Below, piece by piece: positions 54,193 through 64,000 of a DNA stretch of 64,000 nucleotides; positions within the stretch are counted from its first letter, which is position 1, and each line of letters begins with the position of its first letter. Source of the DNA: Sophora flavescens (taxonomy: Eukaryota; Streptophyta; Magnoliopsida; Fabales; Fabaceae); the NCBI GenBank assembly GCA_030762895.1, contig CM061063.1, positions 217,226,103 to 217,290,102 of the forward strand, read 5' to 3'. The position numbers were made by a program, and so were the translations under genes. The notes below the pieces were generated by a model. The model was not told where the DNA came from. It did no database searches and worked only from the letters and a program-made list of their open reading frames with translations.

Positions 54193-55350
54193 ATGGCTGA
54201 TTAAAGAACACTAAGACAACTTGCTGCTCCTGATGTTAATTACAATGGTTTATGTATTGAATATGTTGATGTCGTTGCTCCTTTTGAATTGAAATCTGGT
54301 TTAATACACTTGTTTCCAAGGTTTAGTGGTCTCGCAGGTGAGGATCCGCATAAGCATCTGAAAGAATTCCAGGTTGTTTGTTCTACACCTTTGAGACCTG
54401 AAGGAATATGAGAAGACTATATCAAGCTGAGAGCCTTCCCATTCTCACTTCAAGGTGCTGCGAAGGATTGGTTGTATTATCTTGAGCCGAATTCAGTTTC
54501 AACCTGGAATGATTTGAAGAAAGTCTTCCTAGAGAGATACTTCCCTGCCTCCAGAGTTGCATCAATCAGAAAAGAGATATGTGGTATTAGACAAGGCAAT
54601 GAATCATTGGCCGAGTACTGGGAGAGATTTAAGAAGTTGGTGTCCAGTTGTCCTCAGCACCAGATTTCCGAGCAACTGCTTATTTAGTAATTTTATGAGG
54701 GATTGCTACCAATGGATAGAAACATTTTAGATGCTGCTAGCGGGGGAGCACTTGTTGATAAGACTCCAGCTGCCGCCAAGTCATTGATTGAGAACATGTC
54801 ACTCAACTCCCAACAGTTCACAACTAGAAACAATTCTGTCGAAACAAGGGGTGTGAATGAGATCCATGTTTCTTCTTCCAACAAAGCGTTTGAAACCAGA
54901 CTTGGTGAGCTTACTTCTTTAATGAAACAGTTGGCAATGGATAAAGCTCAAACAACAAGGTTGTGTGGTATTTGTACTTCTCCTGAACACCTGACCGATA
55001 CATGTCCCATTCTGAAAGATGAGTCGGTCACTAATTTGCCTCAAGCATATGCAGCCAATCTTTATAATCAAGGCAACAATCAGAACAGGTACAACATTCC
55101 TGACCTTTCCACTAATAAGTACCACCCCAACTGGAGAAACCATCCAAAGCTTCTGTATGGAAACTCGTCCACACAACAACAACAACTGATGTTGCTGCTG
55201 ACACCACCACAGAACTCTCCCCAAGTAACCACCTCTGCACCTTCCGGACCTTCACTAGAGGACCTTGTCAAGTAAATGGCTGCAAACAATCTCTAGTTTC
55301 AGCAGTGAACGGATTCTAGAATTCATACTTTGCAGACACAGATTGGACAG
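54193..55350 (+). pseudogene. gag: Athila gag of element E, part 1
   Basis: It starts at ATG 54193, but codon 4 is a stop (TAA). Open blocks: TLRQLAAPDVNYNGLCIEY, LFPRFSGLAGEDPHKHLKEF, LRAFPFSLQGAAKDWLYYL, FLERYFPASRVASIRKEICG and YWERFKKLVSSCPQH. These are the retrotransposon gag domain of Athila/Tat elements. A zinc knuckle, CGICTSPEHLTDTC (CX2CX4HX4C), lies at about 54964. Stops are near 54409, 54688, 55274, 55301 and 55313. The last three are TAA, TAG and TGA where CAA, CAG and CGA would fit. G interrupts the gene at 55350. Confidence 0.9.
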
Positions 55351-56677
55351 TGGTCGCGCTGTCGCCACGCGCCAAAAAGAACGAGCGATTATAAAAATAA
55401 TGCAGTATAGAGCGACAACTCGGATCGTCTCTCAAGGACTCTTTAGTGTTGTTATTATTAACAGAAAATTAGTAAAAGTTAGAACTGGGGGTTTTGAGAT
55501 TAAAATAAAATAAAGGAAACAAAACAGAACAAAGAAAGAAAACAGAGCAGTAAAATAGATTAACAAATAAACTAAAGCGATTAACCTACTGCTTTTGGTT
55601 TCCCAACTATCATCGGTTCATGCAAATTCCTAGCCCTAAGCAGATTATAATCCCCTCCCGGTTGTAGCAATAATTCACAAGCGGAACCACTACTACAGAT
55701 ATATGTCCCTATTCCCGAATTAAGCAAACGGGGTTAAGCACTTCGTGAACTAAGCGAACACGAAACGTACACACGCGAATTAAGCAAATGCGATTATATA
55801 TAGGAACATGATATCACCGAGATAAACCAACACAACACAATATACTCCTGAATTAAGCAAACAGAAATATAAAGCATGGCATTGAAAAGAGAAAAGGAAA
55901 TAAAAACAGGAAATACAAGAACCTCAAGTATGGATAGAAACAAATTACAATAGATTAATCTAGGAGACTAGCTCTCCATTACAGACATAAAAAGAAAAGA
56001 AAATAGACTACTGGAAACTACTACTACTACAGCCTAAGACTGGCTAAAACTAGCCAACTCTGACTAACTATGACTAACTCCTCTCTCAATATCTGAATGC
56101 TCCTTTTATTAACTTCAACCTCTGCCTCTTAGCTTTCCAAAACCACTTAATTTGCTTAATTATGAATTAAGATGAGGGAGTTATGTCCACATTCAACTCA
56201 TAGGGCAGCTGAAACGCCTCTGACTTCACATGGATTGAAGCCCTTCAAAACGGCTCTGTTTGGAATAATAGTCTTCATGAGAGTTAAAGCTCTTTGTTTG
56301 ATCTTTCATTTGCCACCGGTTTCAGTTCAAACCGACATCTACAGCCCAAGTTATGGCCCAATCTTCATGACCAGTTCAGGTTCCAGTGACAGCAATTATG
56401 TTCTGACTTCAAGGCCCAATGTGACCCACTATACATCCAATTCAGCATCTGAGTTCTTCATGAAAGTTGTTGGGCTTCCTTTTTATTACCTGAAAACAAG
56501 AAAATAGCATAAGTATTTTATTCAACTCTAAATCAACTAAATTATCCTAAAAATACTTTATAGACTCAAAATACTGCTTAAGGACAATCAAGTCTAATTT
56601 GGGTGAAAAATGATATAAAATAAGCACAAAGCCATGGTCTTTATTAGTTATAAAACTAGTCAACCAGAGGCTCATCA
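55351..56677 (-). mobile_element. 3' LTR of G (1327 bases)
   Basis: Plus-strand ends are TGGTCGCGCTGTCG and GAGGCTCATCA. The first part (U5 in sense) matches the E LTR, including GCTTAATTC iterons; the U3 part has no dyad array. A TATA-like TTAATAAAAGG is at 56101-56112 on the minus strand. Confidence 0.94.
56101..56113 (-). promoter_or_regulatory. TATA-like box in G LTR
   Basis: On the minus strand it reads TTAATAAAAGGAG, at the position matching the E TATA box. The identical sequence occurs in the 5' LTR near 59647, which would be the active copy. Confidence 0.5.
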
Positions 56678-58085
56678 AAATACCCCAAACTTAAACTTTG
56701 CTTGTCCCCAAGCAAACTACACTCAAAAACTTAAAAAGACTCAAGACCTGGCAAGCTCAAAAGATTCAATCAACTTTCGCACAGATTTCAAGCAATTTAT
56801 CAAAACAATTTTTCCTTCAATGTTCCCCCCTTTTAAACAAAGTAATCCCCACATTCATTTATTCCAAACAATTGAGAGTTTCATAATTCAAACAATCATT
56901 AATCAAAGCAGGGGATCTAAGTTACACACATGAGGGAGATCACCAAATTCAAACAACTGCCTCCCTCACAAGGGAAATTTGTGTTCACTCATTCGCTCAG
57001 TTTGTGTCAGGCTATCAACAATTCACTCAATTTCACTTTTAAGAGCACTTCCCATAAATTTGATTTTCATCTCTAAATGATTCCCACAGAAAACATGCAA
57101 GCAACATCAAAAGGTCTTTTATGGGTTGTAATGGGGCCTGGCTAAGGGTAGGATATACAAAGGTACTAGGCTGAAGACCCTAGGAACTAAGAGAGCATGA
57201 ATATTATTTACACTTTGAATTTAAATCAAGTTCCTTTCTTAATTTTTTTCTTTATGCTTCTGGGTGGCTACAGCCTTTTTATTTCAACACTTTTTATTTT
57301 TATTGTTTTTCTCTTCTTTTTTTTTTCTATTTCTTTTCTATTTTTTTTTCTTCTCTTTTTTTTTCAAATTTTTTTTTCTCAATCCCAAAAAACATATTAC
57401 ACCTTGCAGCCACCCCAAACTTTAGTTTCTTGCACCCATTCTAAGATTACATGCTCTCCTAATCCTAAGATCGGGTTAACATGGTTTTCCAGATTTTTGG
57501 GCTTATAACATTAGGTTATCAAGAATTAACAGGCTAATAGGCTCAATGGGGCTAACTAGGGAACATGCATTAGGAATGGTTATTTTAGGCTAAGTAGCTA
57601 TTTACAAGGAAAATGCCTAAATCATTTGAAGCAAACATATAATCATGCAAACCAAAAAGAGATTCAAGCAAATTCAGGAAAGTGCAACTTAAAAAATGAT
57701 TTTCACACAGTTTAAAACATGTTGGAGGCTCAAAACCTCACCTGGACATTTTTTTTGCAAATTATTTGACAGAGATTCTATCCCTAGTGTGTGCTTCCTA
57801 TCACCCCAAACTTATCATAAATCATGCCATCATAATAAAATCTCAAAGTTCAGTTTTCAATCTCATGGGGATCAAATTTTCAAAAATTTTCCAAATCCTA
57901 GGGGTAAACAGTCAATACATATCATGCAATCATCTATGGAAAAACTAATCAAATCCAATAAACTTGCCAATACTAGACTTAACACAACTCCTGAGCTTCT
58001 CAAATTAATCAGGAGCTTTATTGGAAACAAAACAGAAATAAAGCAAAGAAAAAGAAAATTAAAAGAGATAAGGGTTAAGAAAAAC
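56678..58085 (-). mobile_element. Non-coding 3' internal region of G
   Basis: The plus strand starts AAATACCCCAAACTTAAACT, the complement of a purine tract ending in TTTGGGGTATTT next to the LTR. The stretch 57060-57440 is the complement of 63661-64000 in E, so both elements share this 3' tail. A long pyrimidine-rich run lies at 57230-57400. The ORFs here read low-complexity DNA; I see no gene. Confidence 0.85.
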
Positions 58086-58802
58086 TCATTGAGGGGCAGT
58101 TCCACCGGGATCCCATTGCTTGTAACATAAGTCCCACATGGTAGCCAAAGGGTGGTAGTTCATTCCATGCTTCCCTAACTTGCAGCCTTTATACGGAAGT
58201 GGGTGCTTGACAATCATAGTAACCTCGCCCAGTGCGGCGGACTTTTCACTTCCTCTGGGGTCACAGATGACCTCTTTCTCAATAAAATCCTCCCAATAAA
58301 AGTGGGGCTCAACCTCTTGGACTGGCCATGGTGCAAATTCCAGAGGCTTGAACTCCATCACCGGTTGTTCCACAGTGGGAGGTAGCTGCTCAATGGATAG
58401 TGTATTTGGAACTTCGGCTGAACAATCGGTATCACTCTCACTATCATCCTGCAAAATAGAGTCAAGAAATTGGCCACAAACAGCACACGGGTTAGTGTCA
58501 GTACAGTTAGTACATGTAGTAAAAGAAACTGAATTAGTAACGGTCTGAATGTCTGGACTTTCAGCGCACGGTTCATCCACCCCATCATTCTCAACACATG
58601 CATTTGATTCCACAGGTTCTTCATTATCCTCAAGCTTTTTGCCTTGATTGTCAGGATGGAATATATAAGCTCGAGGCCAATAAGTAGCATTTGTCAGAAT
58701 GGGGCATGCCTCATACAGGTGCTCAGGAGAGCCGCACATGCCACAAAACTGTGTCTGCTGAAACAATTGCTTCAAATAAGTGAGCTTATCAGTAAGATCC
58801 AT
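58086..58802 (-). CDS. Gag-derived 238-codon ORF of element G
   Basis: The only long intact ORF in a young element. It starts with MDLTDKLTYLKQLF about 70 bases after the primer-binding site. Residues 20-33 are a zinc knuckle, CGMCGSPEHLYEAC (CX2CX4HX4C), close to that of E gag. The middle, from TNPCAVCGQFLDSIL to LSIEQLPPTVE, resembles the protease-RT linker of E (about 61290-61440), so an internal deletion seems to have fused the gag knuckle to the linker. The C-terminal 80 residues (EPHFYWEDFIEKEVICDPRG, then KGCKLGKHGMNYHPLATMW) match nothing I recognise. Possible roles are RNA binding and packaging through the knuckle; this is inference. The first half of gag (capsid) is absent. Confidence 0.75.
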   Translation of the reverse strand: MDLTDKLTYLKQLFQQTQFCGMCGSPEHLYEACPILTNATYWPRAYIFHPDNQGKKLEDNEEPVESNACVENDGVDEPCAESPDIQTVTNSVSFTTCTNCTDTNPCAVCGQFLDSILQDDSESDTDCSAEVPNTLSIEQLPPTVEQPVMEFKPLEFAPWPVQEVEPHFYWEDFIEKEVICDPRGSEKSAALGEVTMIVKHPLPYKGCKLGKHGMNYHPLATMWDLCYKQWDPGGTAPQ

Positions 58803-58870
58803 AACCAGACAAATTCAGCAAATTTTATTTTATTTTTTTTATATTTTCTGCTAATAACAACAAACCAGAG

Positions 58871-58888
58871 TCCCCGGCAACGGCGCCA
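58871..58888 (-). other. Primer-binding site of G
   Basis: The minus strand reads TGGCGCCGTTGCCGGGGA, the complement of the plant Asp-tRNA 3' end, six bases from the 5' LTR. Confidence 0.95.
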
Positions 58889-58894
58889 ATTTTT

Positions 58895-60227
58895 TGGTCG
58901 CGCTGTCGCCACGCGCCAAAAAGAACGAGCGATTATAAAAATAATGCAGTATAGAGCGACAACTCGGATCGTCTCTCAAGGACTCTTTAGTGTTGTTATT
59001 ATTAACAGAAAATTAGTAAAAGTTAGAACTGGGGGTTTTGAGATTAAAATAAAATAAAGGAAACAAAACAGAACAAAGAAAGAAAACAGAGCAGTAAAAC
59101 AGATTAACAAATAAACTAAAGCGATTAACCTACTGCTTTTGGTTTCCCAACTATCATCGGTTCATGCAAATTCCTAGCCCTAAGCAGATTATAATCCCCT
59201 CCCGGTTGTAGCAATAATTCACAAGCGGAACCACTACTACAGATATATGTCCCTATTCCCGAATTAAGCAAAGCGGGGTTAAGCACTTCGTGAACTAAGC
59301 GAACACGAAACGCATTACACACGCGAATTAAGCAAATGCGATTATATATAGGAACATGATATCACCGAGATAAACCAACACAACACAATATACTCCTGAA
59401 TTAAGCAAACAGAAATATAAAGCATGGCATTGAAAAGAGAAAAGGAAATAAAAACAGGAAATACAAGAACCTCAAGTATGGATAGAAACAAATTACAATA
59501 GATTAATCTAGGAGACTAGCTCTCCATTACAGACATAAAAAGAAAAGAAAATAGACTACTGGAAACTACTACTACTACAGCCTAAGACTGGCTAAAACTA
59601 GCCAACTCTGACTAACTATGACTAACTCCTCTCTCAATATCTGAATGCTCCTTTTATTAACTTCAACCTCTGCCTCTTAGCTTTCCAAAACCACTTAATT
59701 TGCTTAATTATGAATTAAGATGAGGGAGTTATGTCCACATTCAACTCATAGGGCAGCTGAAACGCCTCTGACTTAACATGGATTAAAGCCCTTCAAAACG
59801 GCTCTGTTTGGAATAATGGTCTTCATGAGAGTTAAAGCTCTTTGTTTGATCTTTCATTTGCCACCAGTTTCAGTTCAAACCGACATCTACAGCCCAAGTT
59901 AAGGCCCAATCTTCATGACCAGTTCAGGTTCCAAAGGACAAAGAATTATGTTCTGACTTCAAGGCCCAATGTGACCCACTATACATCCAATTCAGCATCT
60001 GAGTTCTTCATGAAAGTTGTTGGGCTTCCTTTTTATTACCTGAAAACAAGAAAATAGCATAAGTATTTTATTCAACTCTAAATCAACTAAATTATCCTAA
60101 AAATACTTTATAGACTCAAAATACTGCTTAAGGACAATCAAGTCTAATTTGGGTGAAAAATGATATAAAATAAGCACAAAGCCATGGTCTTTATTAGTTA
60201 TAAAACTAGTCAACCAGAGGCTCATCA
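58895..60227 (-). mobile_element. 5' LTR of G (1333 bases)
   Basis: Nearly identical to 55351-56677. Differences include an extra G near 59274, three extra bases (CAT) near 59312, and a small rearranged spot at about 59930-59945. Confidence 0.95.
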
Positions 60228-60232
60228 GACAG

Positions 60233-60489
60233 CTTGCCACTTCGATGAATGCCTTGTAGCAAGCTCAAGGATCGAACCAACTAACTGCACAAACAGTAGT
60301 GAATCCTAATGTCCCTAATTCTAATGTGAGTGCAATTTCTTTGAGATCCGGGAAGGTTGCAGAACCAGCCCCTGAAAAAAATAAAAAAATTGTTGAGGTA
60401 ACACCTGAACGTTCTGTTGTTATTGAGGCTGAAAAAGAGTATGTGCCATCAATTCCCTTCCCACAAAGAGTACTGAAAAATAAAAAAGA
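60233..60489 (+). pseudogene. gag: Athila gag of element E, part 2
   Basis: Continues gag after G. The reading LATSMNAL, a stop, QAQGSNQLTAQT, and then NVSAISLRSGKVAEPAPE is the C-terminal gag signature of Athila-type elements (IGQLA...LPS-T--NP----AISLRSG). PSIPFPQRVLKNKK follows and is the usual entry to the protease region. Stops at 60490 and 60493 and a frame change end it. Confidence 0.88.
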
Positions 60490-60492
60490 TTA

Positions 60493-61220
60493 ATGAGGAA
60501 GACAAAGAGAGAGATTCTGGATGTATTCAGAAAAGTGGCGGTAAACATTCCGCTTCTTGATGTGATTAAGCAGGTGCCGAAATACGCAAAGTTTCTGAAG
60601 GATTTGTGCACACACAAGAGGAGGTTGAAGGGAAATGAGAGAGTCAATTTGGGACGAAATGTTTCGGCCCTCATTCAAACTAAACCTGCACCTGAAAAGG
60701 TTACCGTTTCAGCCCTCAGTCAGGCAATGCCACAGAAATTCAAGGATCCAGGAACTTTTGCTATTCCATGTACCATTGCGGATAGTAAATTTGATAACTT
60801 CATGTTGGATTTATGAGCTTCTATTAATGTTATGCCTACTTCTGTTTTCAACAATCTCGATCTTGGTCCTTTGCAGCATACAGGTCTTACTATTTAATTG
60901 GCAAACAGGACCAATGCTTGCCCCATTGGAGTAGTAGAAGATGTGCTTGTTCAAGTTAATGACTTGATTTTCCTTGCTGATTTTTACATTCTGGACATGG
61001 CAGGAGAAACGAATTCAGGCAGATCACCAACCATTCTGGGCAGACCGTTCATGAAAACGGCGAAAACAAAGATTGATGTTGACGATGGAACCATGTCCAT
61101 GGAATTTGGTGACATTGTTGCGAAATTCAACATTTTCGATGCTATGAAGCATCCCTTGGAAGTGCATTCTGTTTTTCACATAGAGTTACTTTCTGAAATT
61201 GTTGATGACACTTATTATGA
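60493..61220 (+). pseudogene. pol: Athila protease of element E
   Basis: FRKVAVNIPLLDVIKQVPKYAKFLKDLCTHKR leads to FAIPCTIADSKFDNFMLDL, then a stop, ASINVMPTSVF. In the family the active site reads C-LGASINLMP; here the Gly codon is TGA (60814-60816), which removes the catalytic loop. Further parts: TGLTI, a stop at 60896 (TAA for CAA), LANRTNACPIGVVEDVLVQV, FYILDM and PTILGRPFMKTAKTKIDV. The ILGRPF block is standard for Athila retropepsins. Inactive. Confidence 0.88.
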
Positions 61221-62229
61221 TTTGATTGTGGCAGCTGATTTTCCAGCTGTTTCTGGTTTTGATGATGTTTACTCATGTGCTGATTATACTAACACTGACC
61301 TTTGTGCTGTTTGTGCTGAGATTGATGCTGCCTTGCAGGGTGACAGTGTAAATGAAGCTATTTATTCAGCTGAAGTTCTTGACAGCACGACTGCCCCAAA
61401 CATACCATCTATTGAGCAGCCACCCTCCTTAGAGCTTAAGCCACTTCCTGAAAATCTGAAATATGCCTATTTGGAGAGGAATGAAAAACTTCCGGTTATA
61501 ATTTCCTCTAACCTTGATTTTGACCAAGAAACTAAGCTCTTGCTGGTTTTGAAGAAGCATAAGAAGGCGATTGGGTGGACCTTGGCCGACATACCAGGTA
61601 TTAACCCATCCAGGGGTATGCATAGGATTCTGTTGGAGGACGGGGCTAAAACAGCGAGGTAGCCCCAAAGGCGGCTTAACCCCTTGATTCTTGATGTTGT
61701 GAAGAAGGAGGTAACAAAACTCTTGCATGCAGGTATCATATATCCTATCTCTGACAGTAATTGGGTGAGTCCAGTGCAAGTTGTACCTAAGAAATTTGGA
61801 CTCACAGTGGTAAAAAATGAAAACAATGAACTTGTTCCCACTAGAGTTCAGAATACCTGGAGAGTTTGTATTGATTATAGGAGATTGAACCAGGCTACTA
61901 GAAAGGATCACTTCCCTTTGCCGTTCATCGATCAGATGCTTGAACGGCTAGCTGGTAAATCACACTATTGTTTTCTTGATGGTTTTTCAGGTTATTTTCA
62001 GATCCACATTGAACCAGAGGATCAAGAAAAGACAACTTTCCCGTGCCCTTTCGGCACATTTGCTTACAGGAGGATGCCATTTGGTCTTTGCAATGCTCCT
62101 GGCACATTCCAGAGATTCATGATTAGTATTTTCACTGAATATATTGAGAACTGCATGGAAGTGTTTATGGATGACTTTACTGTTTATGGTTCCTCATTTG
62201 ATGCATGCTTGAATAGTTTTGAATTATGA
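61221..62229 (+). pseudogene. pol: Athila reverse transcriptase of element E, first part
   Basis: An acidic linker (about 61221-61440) precedes LKYAYLERNEKLPVIIS, IGWTLADIPGINPS, a stop at 61660, and PQRRLNPLILDVVKKEVTKLL. RT blocks follow: GIIYPISDSNWVSPVQVVPKK, WRVCIDYRRLNQATRKDHFPL, YCFLDGFSGYFQI, YRRMPFGLCNAPGTFQRFM and the catalytic EVFMDDFTVYG (M-D-D). The frame ends at 62229 and RT continues in frame 2. Apart from stops and shifts, the catalytic residues are present. Confidence 0.92.
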
Positions 62230-63136
62230 AAAATTCCATTTTATGGTGGAACAGGGAATTGTTTTGGGGCATATTATTTCTGAAAATGGTATTTCAGTAG
62301 ATCCTACTAAGATTGAGGTGATCTCTACACTGCCTTACCCATCTTGCGTTCGCGAGATTCGCTCTTTTCTTGGTCATGCAGGTTTTTACAGGCGCTTCAT
62401 AAAGGATTTTAGTAAGATAGCTCTTCCTCTTTCAAACTTGTTGAAGAATGATGTCATTTTCAACTTTGGTGACAACTGCAATAAGGCGTTTGATTTCTTG
62501 AAGAAAGCATTGACCTCTACTCCCATCATCCAGCCTCCTGATTGGACCCTCCCTTTTGAGATTATGTGTGAAACCTCTAACTATGCTGTGGGGGCGGTCC
62601 TTGCACAAAGGGTGGACAAGGTTGCCCGTATTATTTATTATGCTTCTAAAACTTTAGATTATGCACAGGCTAATTACACTACCACTGAAAAGGAATTTCT
62701 AGCTATTGTTTTTGCTCTTGATAAATTCAGATCATATTTGCTAGGTTCCAAGGTTGTTGTTTTCACTGACCATGCATCTTTAAAGTACTTGTTGAAGAAA
62801 CTAGAATCAAAACCGAGATTAATTCGGTGGATGTTGTTGCTCCTAGAGTTTAGTGTGGAGATTAAAGATAAAAGTGGAGCTGAGAATTTAGTGGCTGATC
62901 ACTTGAGTAGAATAGAGAGGGATGAAGATCCTTCTCCCATTCAGGATGACTTTCCTGATGAGCAGCTTTTACAGTTACATGGGTTAACTCCTTGGTTTGA
63001 TGATATTGTTAATTATCTTGTTGCTGGTGATTTTCCGACAGGTGCAACTAGGTCACAAATTCACAAACTCAAGAGTGAGCCAAATATTATGTTTTGGATG
63101 ATCCATATCTTTGGAAATTCGGTAGTGACCAAGTAA
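62219..63136 (+). pseudogene. pol: Athila RT thumb and RNase H of element E
   Basis: Open for 305 codons in frame 2. It starts with the RT thumb (FMVEQGIVLGHIISENGISVDPTK, then IRSFLGHAGFYRRFIKDFSKIA). RNase H follows from about 62535: MCETSNYAVGAVLAQR (family CDASDYAVGAVLGQR, so the first catalytic Asp is Glu), TTTEKEFLAIVFAL, FTDHASLKYLL and LVADHLSRIE. The end (PWFDDIVNYLVAGDFP) is the usual link to integrase. Frameshifts on both sides isolate it. Confidence 0.92.
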
Positions 63137-63660
63137 TTAGGAGATGTGTCCCCGATTATGAAATTGAATCTATTTTGCATTTTTCTCATGTTTCTCAAGC
63201 AGGGGGACATTTTGGGCCACAAAGGACTGCAAGAAAAATCCTAGATTCAGGTTTTTATTGGCCCACTATTTTTAAAAATGAATATGAGATTTACCGCACT
63301 TGTAAAGAGTGTCAGATAGCAGGTACAGCCATCACTCGTAAGAGTGAAATGCCTCAGCAACCTATGCTTTTCTGTGAGGTGTTCGATGTGTGGGGAATTG
63401 GCTTTATGGGTCCCTTCCCTGCATCTTTTGGTTTTCTCTATATTTTGCTTGTTGTTGATTATGTTTCAAAGTGGGTGGAAGCTATCCCCACTAGGGCTAA
63501 TGATTCTAGAGCTGTTGCAAATTTTGTCAGGTCCAATATTTTCTGCAGGTTCGGGATACCTCGTGCTATCATAAGTGACCAAGGCACTCATTTCTGTAAC
63601 CGCACCATGGAAGCTTTACTCCGAAAGTATGGAGTTGTGCACAGGGTTGTAAGAAAGTAA
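63094..63660 (+). pseudogene. pol: Athila integrase of element E, truncated and mutated
   Basis: In frame 1. The zinc domain is present: ILHFSHVSQAGGHFGPQRT (His pair) and CKECQ (Cys pair). The core starts VWGIGFMGPFPASFG, where the family has WGIDFMGPF, so the first catalytic Asp is Gly. DYVSKWVEAIPT and ISDQGTHFCN (second Asp) follow. The protein breaks off after VVHRVV at 63650; the YHPQTNGQ-E block with the catalytic Glu and the whole C-terminal domain are deleted. The 3' non-coding tail is joined directly. Confidence 0.92.
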
Positions 63661-64000
63661 GTTTGGGGTGGCTACAAGTTTTGATATGTCATTCTGGGTT
63701 GAGAAAAAGAAAAAGAAAAAAATAGAGGTTGGAGCCAAAAAGAAAAAGAAAAAGAAGAAAAGTACAAAAATGTCAAAAAAGGGTATTAAAAGAAAAAAAG
63801 TTGTAGTGACCCAAAGCAAAAAGAAAAATGGGAAAAGGAATTTGAGTGGAAATTCAATGTGTCAAAATGTTCATGCTCTCTTAATTCCTAGGGACTTAAG
63901 CCTAGTACCTTTGAATATCCTACCCTTAGCCAGGCCCCATTACAACCTTTAAAAGACCTTTTGCTGTTGCATGCATGTTTTCGTGGGAACTATTTTGAGA
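63661..64000 (+). mobile_element. 3' non-coding region of element E (window edge)
   Basis: It starts TTTGGGGTGGCTACAAG, then a purine-rich AAAAAGAAAAAG stretch, then TTCATGCTCTCTTAATTCCTAGG and AGGCCCCATTACAACC. These phrases occur in reverse at 57060-57440 in G. The Lys-rich ORF through it reads the purine run and is not a gene. Confidence 0.85.

Larger units (their letters stand above)
55351..60227 (-). mobile_element. Young non-autonomous Athila-type element G
   Basis: Exact duplications GACAG flank it (55346-55350 and 60228-60232). On the minus strand: 5' LTR 58895-60227, primer-binding site, one intact ORF (58086-58802), a non-coding 3' region, polypurine tract (56712-56678), 3' LTR 55351-56677. 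The internal region is only 2.2 kb, against at least 8 kb of gag-pol plus 3' tail in E. By eye the LTRs differ by about six substitutions and a few short indels in about 1330 bases, so insertion is recent compared with everything else here. RT and integrase are absent. Confidence 0.95.
51148..64000 (+). mobile_element. Athila-type retrotransposon E (extends past window)
   Basis: 5' LTR 51148-52436, Asp-tRNA primer-binding site (split by F), gag, protease, RT, RNase H, partial integrase, then the non-coding 3' region from 63661. The gag-pol order and motifs (QTQIGQLA, ISLRSGK, GRPFM) are those of the Athila group of plant Ty3/gypsy elements. The 3' LTR is not in the window. Nested inside are F (52450-53989) and G (55351-60227). 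Stops and a truncated integrase make it inactive. Confidence 0.9.

Noticed and set aside
57197..57508. 103-codon ORF rich in Phe and Leu (membrane-like)
   Set aside because: Product of a pyrimidine-rich run in the wrong strand of element G's 3' region.
63668..63952. 94-codon Lys-rich ORF
   Set aside because: Reads a purine-rich run in the E 3' region; the matching region of G is not open in this frame.

Overview
The window is plant nuclear DNA made almost entirely of transposable elements. I see no host protein gene, rRNA or tRNA gene. The evidence for a plant is Ty3/gypsy chromovirus-type (Tekay/Del-like) and Athila-type retrotransposons, a Ty1/copia element, a Helitron, primer-binding sites for initiator-Met tRNA (TGGTATCAGAGC) and Asp tRNA (TGGCGCCGTTGCC), and AT-rich DNA with local GC-rich repeats. 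A repeat-rich, probably eudicot, genome fits; I cannot name the species.

Layout. 1-7442: decayed chromovirus-like family A in a tandem LTR-internal-LTR-internal array (LTR of about 3.7 kb at 3266-7000). 7443-11624: family D (Tekay/Del-like) with gag, protease, RT, RNase H and half an integrase. The D integrase is split by a minus-strand copia element (family C: LTR fragment at 11625, leader at 30395-31651, 5' LTR at 31652-36875). The copia leader is split by a Helitron (H). The Helitron is split by a complete family A element (12542-29885, TSD CCGAC). The left LTR of that element is split by a three-LTR element, family B (15347-23682, TSD CCGTG-like). A divergent solo LTR of A type (31853-35726) sits inside the copia 5' LTR. 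At about 37280 the series starts again: D RT to half integrase (to 39230), copia LTR (39231), copia internal region (40634-44830), Helitron (44831-48252), A LTR (48253-51147). The second series uses the same insertion points as the first, so the nest existed before a tandem duplication of roughly 28 kb.

From 51148 to the window end lies an Athila-type element (E). It interrupts the second A LTR. Its primer-binding site is split by a solo LTR (F, 52450-53989, TSD CCGTT), and its gag is split by a young non-autonomous relative (G, 55351-60227, TSD GACAG) that keeps one intact 238-codon ORF. E itself is dead: stop codons, frameshifts, a lost catalytic Asp and a truncated integrase.

Main unexplained signal. 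The long LTRs of families A, B, B', E and F each carry a private array of short inverted repeats or minisatellite units at a similar distance (about 0.6-1.3 kb) from the LTR 3' end. In B, B', E and F the two arms of each dyad change together from unit to unit (for example ACATC...GATGT beside ATGCC...GGCAT with the same spacer). This suggests that the dyad structure, not the base sequence, is what is kept.
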